Shown one piece after another: positions 44,474 to 52,652 of a stretch of DNA of 64,000 bases (within the stretch, counting starts at the first letter, position 1; every line of letters begins with the position of its first letter). A program made the translations under genes and the position numbers. This DNA is from Christiangramia aestuarii (GTDB taxonomy: Bacteria > Bacteroidota > Bacteroidia > Flavobacteriales > Flavobacteriaceae). The DNA is taken from NCBI RefSeq assembly GCF_009735585.1, contig NZ_VJVW01000001.1, positions 605,698-669,697 of the forward strand, read 5' to 3'. The notes below the pieces were generated by a model. The model saw only the letters and a list, made by a program, of their open reading frames with translations. It was not told where the DNA came from and did no database searches.

Positions 44474-44494
44474 CATTTTCTAGAAAATTTTTGA

Positions 44495-44809
44495 TTATGC
44501 TGTGGTTTTATCGCCTTCCCATTCAGAGAATCCACCTAAAAGATTATAAGTTTCACTAAAGCCCATCTGGTCCAGTAAGATACAGGCCTGGGAACTTCTT
44601 TTCCCAGAACGGCAATAAATATAATAATGCTTTGATTTGTCAAGTTTTTCAACCTCGTTGACAAAACCCTGACCTTTATAAATATCTATATTTTTTGAAT
44701 TCGGGATATAACCCTCCTCTACTTCTTCTTCTGTTCTAACATCAAGAATTACGGCCTTGTCATCTTTTTCAAGTTTTTCCTGCCATTCTTTTTGAGTTAA
44801 CTCTTTCAT
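44495..44809 (-). CDS. Rhodanese-like domain protein
   Basis: This 104-residue single-domain protein has the rhodanese start ILDVRTEEEVEEGYIPNSKNIDIY and the active-site loop C66-R-S-G-K-R-S, which can carry a persulfide. It lacks a signal peptide and is cytoplasmic. It probably transfers sulfane sulfur to an acceptor that the context does not reveal. It is divergent from the MarR operon. Confidence 0.92.
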   Translation of the reverse strand: MKELTQKEWQEKLEKDDKAVILDVRTEEEVEEGYIPNSKNIDIYKGQGFVNEVEKLDKSKHYYIYCRSGKRSSQACILLDQMGFSETYNLLGGFSEWEGDKTTA

Positions 44810-44926
44810 AGTAATATCGGTTTTATTTGGTCGTGTAAAGATAACTGATTTTTTCTTCTAAGAAATCTGAGAGCCGCCACAGGGAAAATTTAACAGAACA
44901 TTAATTCTTCCACATTAAAATTTAAT

Positions 44927-44951
44927 TACATTTGTATGTACAATTGTTGTA
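44927..44951 (+). promoter_or_regulatory. MarR-operon promoter box with overlapping operator
   Basis: A Bacteroidota-type -7 box TACATTTG (44927-44934) overlaps the inverted repeat TTGTA-TG-TACAA (44932-44943) and ACAATTGT (44940-44947), just upstream of the MarR start at 44959. The layout suggests autorepression; no clear -33 box was found. Confidence 0.5.
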
Positions 44952-44958
44952 GTAACAA

Positions 44959-45411
44959 ATGAAGATAGAAGAACTGCTGAAAACTGAAAATGAAATGTCT
45001 GAGGCCAAAAAACTGGTCCTGAATCTTATAGTGACCGCCAATCACATAACCGAAAAACTGGCCGAAGCATTTAAACCTTTCGGAATTAGCAGTCAGCAAT
45101 TCAACGTCCTTAGGATCTTAAGAGGGCAAAAAGGAAAACCAGCCAACCTGTCAACGCTTCAGGAAAGGATGGTCACTAAAATGAGCAACACGACCAGGCT
45201 GGTAGATAAGTTAGTAGACAAGGATCTTTGTGAAAGGATTGTGTGCCCTTCTAACCGAAGAAAAGTAGAAATAAGGATCACCGGTGAAGGATTAAGATTA
45301 CTGGAAGAACTGGATCCTATCATAGAAGAGATCGAAAATAGCTTTGCTAGAAAAATAAATGAAAAAGAAGTTTTATCACTAAACACTAAATTAAATGAAC
45401 TTAGAAGTTAA
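44959..45411 (+). CDS. MarR family transcriptional regulator
   Basis: This 150-residue winged-helix protein has MarR-type dimerisation helices and the DNA-binding core FGISSQQFNVLRILRGQKGKPANLSTLQERMVTKMSNTTRLVDKL with wing DLCERIVCPSNRRKVEIRITGEG. It contains one Cys in the wing that could sense oxidants. It is the first gene of an operon with a nitroreductase (17-nt overlap) and a YceI protein, and inverted repeats overlap its own promoter, so autoregulation is likely. Confidence 0.92.
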   Translation: MKIEELLKTENEMSEAKKLVLNLIVTANHITEKLAEAFKPFGISSQQFNVLRILRGQKGKPANLSTLQERMVTKMSNTTRLVDKLVDKDLCERIVCPSNRRKVEIRITGEGLRLLEELDPIIEEIENSFARKINEKEVLSLNTKLNELRS

Positions 45412-46048
45412 CACCCAAACAACTTATAACGAAGACCTCAACTGGAGGTATGCGACCAAAAAATTTGATGCCAATAAGCAAATAAACCAGGAAGACCTGA
45501 ATTCTTTATTAGAAAGTATTCAACTTTCAGCTTCATCTTACGGTTTACAGCCTTACGAGGTAATCGTGGTTAAAGATCCTGAAACCAGGGAAAAATTAAA
45601 GGCTGCTGCATGGAACCAGACCCAGGTTACCGATGCATCCTATTTACTGGTATTTGCTAATCTTAAATCGGTTAGTGAATCGTATGTAGACAATTACCTT
45701 GATAATATTGCCGATACCAGGAATCTTTCTCGCGAAGATCTGAAGGGAATGGAAGATATGATCAAAAATACTACCCTTCAACTATCTGCGGAAGAACAGG
45801 AAGCCTGGGCAGCCAAACAAGCCTATATAGCTCTGGGAAATCTATTATCGGCCGCGGCTAATCTTAAGATCGATACCTGCCCGATGGAAGGTTTCGATGC
45901 TCAGAAATTTGATGAGATCCTGGGCTTAAAAGATAAAAATCTTACCACGGCCGTGATCGCACCTGTTGGATATAGAAGTGAAGATGACTCTTACCAGCAC
46001 CTGGCAAAAGTGAGAAAATCAAAATCAGACTTAATAGAAATAATTTAA
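45395..46048 (+). CDS. NAD(P)H-dependent nitroreductase family oxidoreductase
   Basis: This 217-residue FMN enzyme shows the NfsB-like start NWRYATKKFDANKQINQEDLNSLLESIQLSASSYGLQPYEV and the C-terminal FMN contact region VIAPVGYRSEDDSYQHLAKVRKS. It reduces nitroaromatics, quinones or similar electrophiles with NAD(P)H in relatives. Its start lies inside the end of the MarR gene (17-nt overlap), so expression is coupled to the regulator. Confidence 0.93.
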   Translation: MNLEVNTQTTYNEDLNWRYATKKFDANKQINQEDLNSLLESIQLSASSYGLQPYEVIVVKDPETREKLKAAAWNQTQVTDASYLLVFANLKSVSESYVDNYLDNIADTRNLSREDLKGMEDMIKNTTLQLSAEEQEAWAAKQAYIALGNLLSAAANLKIDTCPMEGFDAQKFDEILGLKDKNLTTAVIAPVGYRSEDDSYQHLAKVRKSKSDLIEII

Positions 46049-46067
46049 CAAACAAAAATCGATAATT

Positions 46068-46637
46068 ATGAAAAATGGAATTTTAAAAGGCGGAATAGCC
46101 CTCGCAATCATTTTGACTACCCTTGCATTCACAAACACTAAAAAAGAGGTAGATGTAGAGGCCAGTACTGTAAAATGGACTGGAGAGAAAGTGACCGGAT
46201 CTCATAACGGAACCATCCAACTGGAAAGCGGACATTTTATGATGGAGGATGATAAAATCGTTGGTGGAGAATTCGTGATGGACATGAGCACCATAGAAGT
46301 AACCGATCTTACCGGTGAAAACAAGGGTAAACTTGAAGGTCACCTGAAATCTGAAGATTTTTTCGGTGTAGAAAAGCATCCTACCGCGAAACTGGTAATT
46401 ACCAGTGCAGCCTCTAAAGGAGCTGGTAAATACGGGATCGTAGGTGATCTTACTATTAAGAACGAAACCCATCCAATTACCTTCGACCTGGTAATGAATG
46501 GAAATACCGCCTCGACCAGTCTTACCATAGACCGTTCAAAATATAACGTGAGATATGGATCTGGAAGTTTCTTTGACAACCTTGGAGACAAGACCATTTA
46601 TGACAACTTTGAACTTGATGTAAATCTTAAGTTCTAA
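46068..46637 (+). CDS. YceI family periplasmic protein
   Basis: This 189-residue protein has an N-terminal signal sequence (to about residue 22) and the YceI lipocalin-like fold: STVKWTGEKVTGSHNGTIQLESGHF, FVMDMSTIEVTDL, LKSEDFFGVEKHPTAKLVIT and YNVRYGSGSFF. YceI proteins bind long lipophilic molecules such as polyprenoids or quinones. It lies 19 nt after the nitroreductase gene, and a terminator follows, closing the MarR operon. A link to quinone or lipid stress is plausible. Confidence 0.93.
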   Translation: MKNGILKGGIALAIILTTLAFTNTKKEVDVEASTVKWTGEKVTGSHNGTIQLESGHFMMEDDKIVGGEFVMDMSTIEVTDLTGENKGKLEGHLKSEDFFGVEKHPTAKLVITSAASKGAGKYGIVGDLTIKNETHPITFDLVMNGNTASTSLTIDRSKYNVRYGSGSFFDNLGDKTIYDNFELDVNLKF

Positions 46638-46643
46638 ATCTCA

Positions 46644-46673
46644 AAATCCCGGAAGACTGCTTCCGGGATTTTT
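46644..46673 (+). terminator. Terminator of the MarR-nitroreductase-YceI operon
   Basis: AAATCCCGGAAG/CTTCCGGGATTT hairpin with following T run, 7 nt after the stop. Confidence 0.88.
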
Positions 46674-46686
46674 ATTTCTAAAAATG

Positions 46687-46717
46687 TTTGTTTAGAAAAA
46701 TTTGATCTCTATCTTTG
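46687..46717 (+). promoter_or_regulatory. trp operon promoter, Bacteroidota type
   Basis: TTTG (46687-46690), 19-nt spacer, then TATCTTTG (46710-46717) match the TTTG/TAnnTTTG consensus exactly. A start 5-7 nt downstream would put the transcript 5' end at or next to the leader-peptide ATG at 46723. Confidence 0.75.
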
Positions 46718-46722
46718 AAGTC

Positions 46723-46779
46723 ATGTTTAAAATGAATACAAATAACTGGTGGTGGAATAACTTACGTCAAACTTCGTGA
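46723..46779 (+). CDS. trpL: trp leader peptide with three tandem Trp codons
   Basis: A short reading frame of 18 codons encodes MFKMNTNNWWWNNLRQTS followed by TGA. The three consecutive TGG codons lie at 46747-46755. Starting at the second ATG (46732) gives the 15-residue MNTNNWWWNNLRQTS. It lies between the trp promoter and the attenuator hairpin, 81 nt upstream of trpE. Scarcity of charged tRNA-Trp would stall the ribosome on these codons and prevent terminator formation. The predicted transcription start leaves almost no room for a ribosome-binding site before the first ATG. Confidence 0.85.
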   Translation: MFKMNTNNWWWNNLRQTS

Positions 46780-46827
46780 GCTAAACTGCCATTTCCATTA
46801 TAGAAAACTCAAAGGCTTGTCTCACGA
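46774..46827 (+). promoter_or_regulatory. Predicted trp antiterminator structure
   Basis: TCGTGAG (46774-46780, overlapping the leader stop codon) can pair with CTCACGA (46821-46827), extended by AC with GT (46785-46786/46819-46820) and GCC with GGC (46788-46790/46814-46816). This excludes the terminator below. A ribosome at the stop codon would cover the 5' arm; one stalled at the Trp codons would leave it free. Confidence 0.6.
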
Positions 46828-46840
46828 CAAGCCTTTTTTT
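46811..46840 (+). terminator. trp attenuator terminator
   Basis: An 11-bp stem AAAGGCTTGTC/GACAAGCCTTT with a TCAC loop and seven T, located 20 nt before trpE and after the Trp leader peptide. Confidence 0.9.
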
Positions 46841-46860
46841 ATTGCTTAAATCAACATTCA

Positions 46861-48255
46861 ATGTTCGAATTAAATACGAAATACAGGAAAATCCTTGCAG
46901 ATACCATCACCCCGGTGAGTATTTATCTGAAGTTAAGGGACAAATATCCCAACAGTCTGCTTCTGGAAAGTAGTGATTATCATGCCAGTGACAACAGTTT
47001 TTCCTATATCTGTTGTAACCCTATCGCCTCTTTCAAGGTCGAGAACGACAGCATTACCGAAACCTATCCAGATGGCTCTGTAAAAGAAAGAACTATTGAG
47101 ACCTCGACTTCGGTTCCAGAGGCTATTCAGAACTTTTCGCAGCAGTTCAAGGCAGATTCATCAGAATTCAAATTTATCAACAATGGGCTTTTTGGCTATA
47201 TCGCTTACGATTCGGTTCGGTATTTCGAAAATGTCGATGTAAAAAGAAAAGAGAAGGACCTCAAGATCCCTGATATCTATTACGCGGTTTACCAGAATAT
47301 CATCGCGATAAATCACTTCAAGAATGAGGCCTATATTTTTGACCATTCTTACGATTCTGAAAGCAAGATCGATGAGATCGAACAATTGCTGAAGGTGAAA
47401 AATTTCGCTTCTTACAATTTTTCACGTAACGAGGACCCAAGATCGAATCTTACCGATGAAGAATATAAATCTATGGTACACGCGGCCAAAGATCATTGTC
47501 ACCGTGGGGATGTATTCCAGCTGGTACTTTCAAGAAGGTTTTCCCAGAAGTTCAAGGGAGATGAATTTAATGTTTACCGGGCCTTACGTAATGTGAACCC
47601 CTCCCCTTACCTATTCTATTTCGACTATGGGAATTTCAAGATTTTTGGTAGTTCGCCGGAAGCCCAACTTGTGGTGGATAAAGGAAGGGCAGAAATTCAT
47701 CCCATCGCCGGTACCTTTAAAAGAACAGGGAATGACGAAAAGGATGCTGAAATCGCCAAGGAACTTGCTGCCGATGAAAAAGAGAATTCAGAACATGTAA
47801 TGCTGGTAGACCTTGCCCGCAATGATCTTAGCCGAAATGGCAGCGATGTAAAGGTGGAAACCTACCGGGAGATACAGTTTTTCTCCCATGTGATCCACCT
47901 GGTAAGTAAGGTCACCGGCAAAATAAGTAAGGGAGTAGCTACCCCCCAGATCGTAGCCGACACCTTCCCGGCAGGAACCTTGAGCGGCGCTCCAAAACCC
48001 ATGGCGCTTAAGCTCATAGAAAAGTTCGAGAATGTGAACCGAAGTGCCTATGGTGGGGCTATTGGGTTCATGGATTTTGAGGGGAATTTCAACCACGCAA
48101 TCATCATCAGGTCTTTTGTAAGCAAGAATCATGAATTACATTATCAGGCTGGGGCAGGGATAGTTTCAGAATCCAAACCCGAAAATGAATTACAGGAAGT
48201 GTATAACAAATTAGGCGCCCTTACCAAGGCCCTTGAAATAGCTGAAGAAATTTAG
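46861..48255 (+). CDS. trpE: Anthranilate synthase component I
   Basis: This 464-residue enzyme converts chorismate and ammonia to anthranilate together with TrpG. The N-terminal motif LLLESSDYH corresponds to the LLES feedback site for tryptophan, so allosteric inhibition is likely. The chorismate-binding C-terminal half shows HPIAGTFKRTGNDEKDAE, ENSEHVMLVDLARNDLSRNG, and TFPAGTLSGAPKPMALKLIE. It is the first structural gene of trpEGDCFBA, behind the attenuator and a single Bacteroidota promoter. Confidence 0.97.
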   Translation: MFELNTKYRKILADTITPVSIYLKLRDKYPNSLLLESSDYHASDNSFSYICCNPIASFKVENDSITETYPDGSVKERTIETSTSVPEAIQNFSQQFKADSSEFKFINNGLFGYIAYDSVRYFENVDVKRKEKDLKIPDIYYAVYQNIIAINHFKNEAYIFDHSYDSESKIDEIEQLLKVKNFASYNFSRNEDPRSNLTDEEYKSMVHAAKDHCHRGDVFQLVLSRRFSQKFKGDEFNVYRALRNVNPSPYLFYFDYGNFKIFGSSPEAQLVVDKGRAEIHPIAGTFKRTGNDEKDAEIAKELAADEKENSEHVMLVDLARNDLSRNGSDVKVETYREIQFFSHVIHLVSKVTGKISKGVATPQIVADTFPAGTLSGAPKPMALKLIEKFENVNRSAYGGAIGFMDFEGNFNHAIIIRSFVSKNHELHYQAGAGIVSESKPENELQEVYNKLGALTKALEIAEEI

Positions 48256-48256
48256 A

Positions 48257-48883
48257 ATGAAAGAGATGAAGAACATACTGGTAATAGACAATTACGATTC
48301 TTTCGTATACAATCTGGTGCATTACCTGGAGGAGCTGGATTGCAAGGTAACTGTTAGAAGAAATGACCAGTTACATATAGACGATGTTGAAGATTACGAC
48401 AAGATCCTGTTGTCACCGGGTCCGGGTATTCCTGATGAAGCGGGGCTCCTGAAACCCATTATCGAAAAGTACGCGGCCACCAAAAGCATTCTTGGCGTAT
48501 GTTTGGGGATGCAGGCCATTGGCGAAGTCTTTGGCGGAAAACTTCTTAATCTCGACGAAGTTTATCACGGGGTGGCTACCAAGATCGAGCTTTTTGTGGA
48601 TGATGAATATATTTTTTCCGGACTGGACAAGGAATTACAGGTTGGCCGTTACCACTCCTGGGTAGTGGAGAAAAACCTGCCTCCGGTACTCCAGGCTACC
48701 AGCTATGATGAAAAAGGCGAGATCATGTCCTTGAGGCATACCGAATTTGATGTACGTGGGGTTCAGTTTCACCCGGAATCTGTCTTGACACCTGAGGGAA
48801 AGAAAATGATCAAAAACTGGGTTACCTATGATCCCGGACAAAAAGTCGAAAAAACCGAAGCTAAACCTCAGCACGAAATTTAG
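48257..48883 (+). CDS. trpG: Anthranilate synthase component II (glutamine amidotransferase)
   Basis: This 208-residue class I glutamine amidotransferase supplies ammonia to TrpE. The catalytic Cys82 lies in LGVCLGMQAIGE, and the His/Glu pair in GVQFHPESVLTPEG. The SPGPGIPDEAG segment is the usual oxyanion-side strand. The start could be ATG 48257 or 48266 (MKNILVIDNYDSF). It starts 1 nt after trpE ends, so the two are coupled. A residual C-terminal extension of about 10 residues is charged and probably flexible. Confidence 0.97.
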   Translation: MKEMKNILVIDNYDSFVYNLVHYLEELDCKVTVRRNDQLHIDDVEDYDKILLSPGPGIPDEAGLLKPIIEKYAATKSILGVCLGMQAIGEVFGGKLLNLDEVYHGVATKIELFVDDEYIFSGLDKELQVGRYHSWVVEKNLPPVLQATSYDEKGEIMSLRHTEFDVRGVQFHPESVLTPEGKKMIKNWVTYDPGQKVEKTEAKPQHEI

Positions 48884-48886
48884 AAA

Positions 48887-49882
48887 ATGAAAGAACTTTT
48901 AAATAGGCTCATCAGCCATGAAACCATCAGTACCGAGGAAGCCAAGCAGGTGATCTTCAATATTTCTGAAGGGAAATATAACGAAACCCAGATAGCAGCT
49001 TTCCTTACCGTTTACATGATGCGAAGTATTACCATTGAAGAACTGGAAGGGTTCAGGGATGCCTTGCTGGAACTTTGCATTAAAGTTGACTTATCTGGCT
49101 ACGAAGCAGTGGACCTTTGTGGAACCGGGGGGGATGGAAAGGACACCTTTAATATTTCCACCACCTCTTCTTTTGTCACCGCGGGTTCAGGGGTGAAAGT
49201 TGCCAAACATGGTAACTACGGGGTCTCTTCTATAAGTGGAAGTTCCAACGTCATGGAACACCTGGGAATAAAATTCAGCAATGATAAAGGCTTCCTGGAA
49301 AAATGTATCGATGAGGCCAATATTTGTATCCTGCATGCCCCATTATTTCACCCGGCCATGAAAAATGTTGCCCCGGTGAGAAAAAGCCTGGCCGTAAAAA
49401 CTTTTTTCAATATGCTGGGCCCAATGGTGAATCCTGCCTTTCCTAAGAATCAACTCGTGGGCGTATTTAGTCTCGAACTGGCGAGGATGTATGCTTATTT
49501 GTATCAAAATACCGATAAGAACTATACCATATTGAATGCCCTGGATGGATATGACGAAATTTCCCTTACCGGCGAAACCAAGAGCATAAGCAATAATTCT
49601 GAAAGGATACTGAAGGCTTCAGATTTTGGAGTTGAAACTCTGAAGCAATCTGAAATTGCCGGTGGCGGCTCCATAGAAAGTTCTGCCGAGATCCTGACAA
49701 ATATTCTGAAGGGAAAGGGCTCTGAAGCCCAGAACAACGTGGTCTGTGCCAATGCTGGTATGGCTATTGCAACTTCCAGGAACCTGAGCCCGCAGGACGG
49801 CTTTGCCAATGCAAAAGAATCTTTGGAATCTGGAAAGGCTTACCAAAGTTTTAAAAAATTACAGGAATTAAGTCAAAAATAA
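48887..49882 (+). CDS. trpD: Anthranilate phosphoribosyltransferase
   Basis: This 331-residue enzyme adds phosphoribose from PRPP to anthranilate. The PRPP-binding glycine motif is VDLCGTGGDGKDTFNISTTSSF, the KHGNYGVSSISGSSNVME loop binds the substrates, and HPAMKNVAPVRKSL follows. It is of normal length, separate from TrpG, and begins 3 nt after trpG. Third gene in the trp operon. Confidence 0.97.
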   Translation: MKELLNRLISHETISTEEAKQVIFNISEGKYNETQIAAFLTVYMMRSITIEELEGFRDALLELCIKVDLSGYEAVDLCGTGGDGKDTFNISTTSSFVTAGSGVKVAKHGNYGVSSISGSSNVMEHLGIKFSNDKGFLEKCIDEANICILHAPLFHPAMKNVAPVRKSLAVKTFFNMLGPMVNPAFPKNQLVGVFSLELARMYAYLYQNTDKNYTILNALDGYDEISLTGETKSISNNSERILKASDFGVETLKQSEIAGGGSIESSAEILTNILKGKGSEAQNNVVCANAGMAIATSRNLSPQDGFANAKESLESGKAYQSFKKLQELSQK

Positions 49883-49886
49883 ATTC

Positions 49887-50675
49887 ATGAATATCCTCGA
49901 TAAGATCATTGCCGATAAACATAAGGAAGTTGAGTTGAAAAAATCGCTCATCCCGGTTTCGCAACTGGAAAGTTCTGTTTTGTTTGAAAAAAAATGTACT
50001 TCCCTGGCTGAAAACATACGAAATGGTTCGGGCATCATCGCTGAACATAAAAGAAGATCCCCTTCAAAATCGGTGATCAACCAAGGTCTCAACGTGCAGG
50101 ATGTAGCAGCAGGGTATGAAATGGCCGGAGTTTCGGGAATTTCTGTCTTGACCGATGGGAAATATTTTGGAGGATCTCTGGAAGATCTGCTTTTTGCCCG
50201 GGCATCGGTGAATATCCCAATTCTTCGTAAGGAATTCATGATAGACCCTTACCAAGTTATTGAGGCTAAAGCTTATGGCGCAGACGCTATACTTTTGATC
50301 GCCGCGGTTTTATCTGAAAAACAATTGAACTATCTTGCAGATACGGCTAAGGAGCTGGGAATGGACGTATTGCTGGAAGTACATAACCAAGATGAATTGC
50401 AAAAATCCTTAGAAGTGAAGGCAGACATGATAGGCGTTAACAATCGCAATCTGAAGACCTTCGAGGTGAGCATAGATAATTCCAAAATACTGGCAGACAA
50501 GATTCCAGACAGGTTCGTTAAAGTTTCAGAAAGCGGGATAAGCAATACCGCAGCTATCGCAGATCTAAAAGGATATGGATACCAGGGATTCCTGGTAGGA
50601 GAGAATTTTATGAAGACCGATGATCCCGGGTCTGCGGCGAAAAAATTTATTACCGAATTAAAATCTATCGTATAA
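49887..50675 (+). CDS. trpC: Indole-3-glycerol-phosphate synthase
   Basis: This 262-residue TIM-barrel enzyme closes the indole ring. Visible family features are IIAEHKRRSPSKS (catalytic Lys and Glu region), ISVLTDGKYFGGS, ILRKEFMIDPYQVIEAKAYGADAILLIAAVL and VNNRNLKTFEV. It is monofunctional, with TrpF encoded separately by the next gene. It lies 4 nt after trpD. Confidence 0.97.
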   Translation: MNILDKIIADKHKEVELKKSLIPVSQLESSVLFEKKCTSLAENIRNGSGIIAEHKRRSPSKSVINQGLNVQDVAAGYEMAGVSGISVLTDGKYFGGSLEDLLFARASVNIPILRKEFMIDPYQVIEAKAYGADAILLIAAVLSEKQLNYLADTAKELGMDVLLEVHNQDELQKSLEVKADMIGVNNRNLKTFEVSIDNSKILADKIPDRFVKVSESGISNTAAIADLKGYGYQGFLVGENFMKTDDPGSAAKKFITELKSIV

Positions 50676-51389
50676 ATGGACCAAAAGAACATGAAAGAGA
50701 AATCCCTGATCACTCCGGCATCTGGGCAAAGTTCCGGATTGAGTCTTAAAGTTTGTGGAATGCAACAGGCCGGAAACATGATACAGGTGGCAGAATTGCA
50801 GCCGGATTATATGGGATTGATTTTTTACGATAAATCACCCAGATATTTTGAGGGAGAGTTGCCAGAGATACCGGCAGAAATTAAAAAGACCGGTGTTTTT
50901 GTTAATGCCGAGATCGAAGAAATTAAAGAAAAGGTTCTAAAATATAATCTAAATGCCATCCAGCTGCATGGAGAAGAATCGGCGGGATTTGCCAAAGACC
51001 TTAAACACGAATTGCAGCAACTGGGAAATACCCCTGAGATCATCAAGGTATTTTCAGTTGGAGAAGATTTCGATTTTCAGGAAATCAAAGCCTATGAGGG
51101 GATCGTAGATTATTTCCTTTTCGATACCAAAGGCAAACTTCGAGGCGGCAATGGTAAGGAATTCGACTGGCAGATCCTAAAAGATTATCCCTCGAATACC
51201 CCATTCTTCCTTAGTGGCGGAATTGGCCCTGAACACGGAAAGGCCATTGCCGAACTAAAGAACCATTTTTACCGAAAGGGAAAACCGAACCTCTTATACG
51301 CCGTTGATGTAAACAGCAAATTTGAACTGAAGCCCGGATTAAAAAAATTAAAAGAATTGAAAGAATTCAAAACCCAGATAAATTCATAA
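50676..51389 (+). CDS. trpF: Phosphoribosylanthranilate isomerase
   Basis: This 237-residue TIM-barrel enzyme isomerises phosphoribosylanthranilate. The core begins with [12 protein letters not shown] (catalytic Cys) and continues [43 protein letters not shown] (catalytic Asp) and [11 protein letters not shown]. About 23 residues precede the usual start, so the true start might be later, although ATG 50676 directly abuts the trpC stop and 50691 is another candidate. Fifth gene in the operon. Confidence 0.93.
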   Translation: MDQKNMKEKSLITPASGQSSGLSLKVCGMQQAGNMIQVAELQPDYMGLIFYDKSPRYFEGELPEIPAEIKKTGVFVNAEIEEIKEKVLKYNLNAIQLHGEESAGFAKDLKHELQQLGNTPEIIKVFSVGEDFDFQEIKAYEGIVDYFLFDTKGKLRGGNGKEFDWQILKDYPSNTPFFLSGGIGPEHGKAIAELKNHFYRKGKPNLLYAVDVNSKFELKPGLKKLKELKEFKTQINS

Positions 51390-51390
51390 G

Positions 51391-52572
51391 ATGAGCTACC
51401 AGGTTGATGAAAAAGGATATTACGGAGAATTTGGCGGAGCCTATATTCCCGAGATGTTATATCCAAACGTTGAAGAATTGCGCTCGCGCTATTTGGAGAT
51501 CATGAAAGAGGAATCCTTCCAGAAGGAATTCAAAGAACTCCTGAAAGAATATGTAGGGCGCCCTACACCACTCTATTACGCAAAAAGATTTAGCGAAAAA
51601 TACGGTACAAAGGTTTACCTGAAAAGAGAAGATCTTTGCCATACCGGCGCTCATAAGGTGAATAATACCATAGGGCAGATCCTGATGGCACAGAAACTCG
51701 GTAAAAAGCGAATTATTGCTGAAACCGGTGCGGGCCAGCATGGAGTGGCCACGGCTACTGTTTGCGCGCTCATGGGGATGGAATGTATCGTTTATATGGG
51801 TGAGATAGATATAGACAGGCAGGCACCTAACGTGGCCAGGATGAAAATGCTTGGGGCAAAGGTGGTTCCTGCAAAATCTGGAAGCCGAACTTTAAAAGAC
51901 GCAACCAACGAGGCCATTCGGGATTGGATCAACAACCCTGTGGATACGCATTATATCATAGGTTCTGTAGTTGGGCCTCATCCCTACCCAGATATGGTGG
52001 CGAGGTTCCAGGCGGTGATCTCTGAGGAAATCAAAAGCCAGCTGCAGGAAATGGAAGGTAAGGAAGATCCAGATTACGTGGTGGCTTGTGTAGGCGGAGG
52101 AAGTAATGCCGCCGGGGCCTATTACCACTACCTGGACAATCCTGAAGTGGGCATCATTGCGGTGGAGGCTGCCGGAAAAGGCGTGGATTCCGGCGAAAGT
52201 GCTGCGACCTCAGCCCTGGGAAAAGCTGGTATCATTCACGGTAGTAAAACCCTGTTGATGCAAACCGGGGATGGCCAGATCACAGAACCCTATTCTATTT
52301 CAGCCGGACTGGATTATCCTGGTGTGGGCCCGATGCACGCGAATCTATATACCAGTGGACGCGGAGAGTTTATTAGCATCACCGATGAGGACGCGATGAA
52401 GGCAGGCCTGGAACTGGCAAAACTGGAAGGTATAATTCCGGCCATTGAAACCTCTCACGCCCTGGCGATCTTTGAATCCAGGAAATTTGAAAAGGATGAT
52501 ATCGTGGTGGTGAATCTTTCCGGGCGCGGAGATAAAGATTTGAACACTTATATCGAATATTTTAATCTATAG
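51391..52572 (+). CDS. trpB: Tryptophan synthase beta chain
   Basis: This 393-residue PLP enzyme condenses indole with serine. It shows the TrpB1 start [17 protein letters not shown], the PLP lysine in [15 protein letters not shown], the catalytic Glu in [13 protein letters not shown], and the phosphate-binding GGGSNAAG. It starts 1 nt after trpF. A palindromic repeat lies between it and trpA, an unusual interruption of an otherwise tightly packed operon. Confidence 0.98.
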   Translation: MSYQVDEKGYYGEFGGAYIPEMLYPNVEELRSRYLEIMKEESFQKEFKELLKEYVGRPTPLYYAKRFSEKYGTKVYLKREDLCHTGAHKVNNTIGQILMAQKLGKKRIIAETGAGQHGVATATVCALMGMECIVYMGEIDIDRQAPNVARMKMLGAKVVPAKSGSRTLKDATNEAIRDWINNPVDTHYIIGSVVGPHPYPDMVARFQAVISEEIKSQLQEMEGKEDPDYVVACVGGGSNAAGAYYHYLDNPEVGIIAVEAAGKGVDSGESAATSALGKAGIIHGSKTLLMQTGDGQITEPYSISAGLDYPGVGPMHANLYTSGRGEFISITDEDAMKAGLELAKLEGIIPAIETSHALAIFESRKFEKDDIVVVNLSGRGDKDLNTYIEYFNL

Positions 52573-52574
52573 CT

Positions 52575-52638
52575 CGTCATTCTGAACTTGTTTCAGAATC
52601 TTTTGAGACGCTGAACCAAGTTCAGCGCGACGAATTCC
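52575..52638. repeat. Dispersed intergenic palindromes inside the trp operon, copy C
   Basis: ATTCTGAA/TTCAGAAT around CTTGT, then CGCTGAA/TTCAGCG around CCAAG, ending in GACGAATTCC. It occupies nearly the whole 80-nt gap between trpB and trpA; same family as the copies at 11320, 21968 and 58779-58983. Confidence 0.65.
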
Positions 52639-52652
52639 AAGAATTTTGAAGA

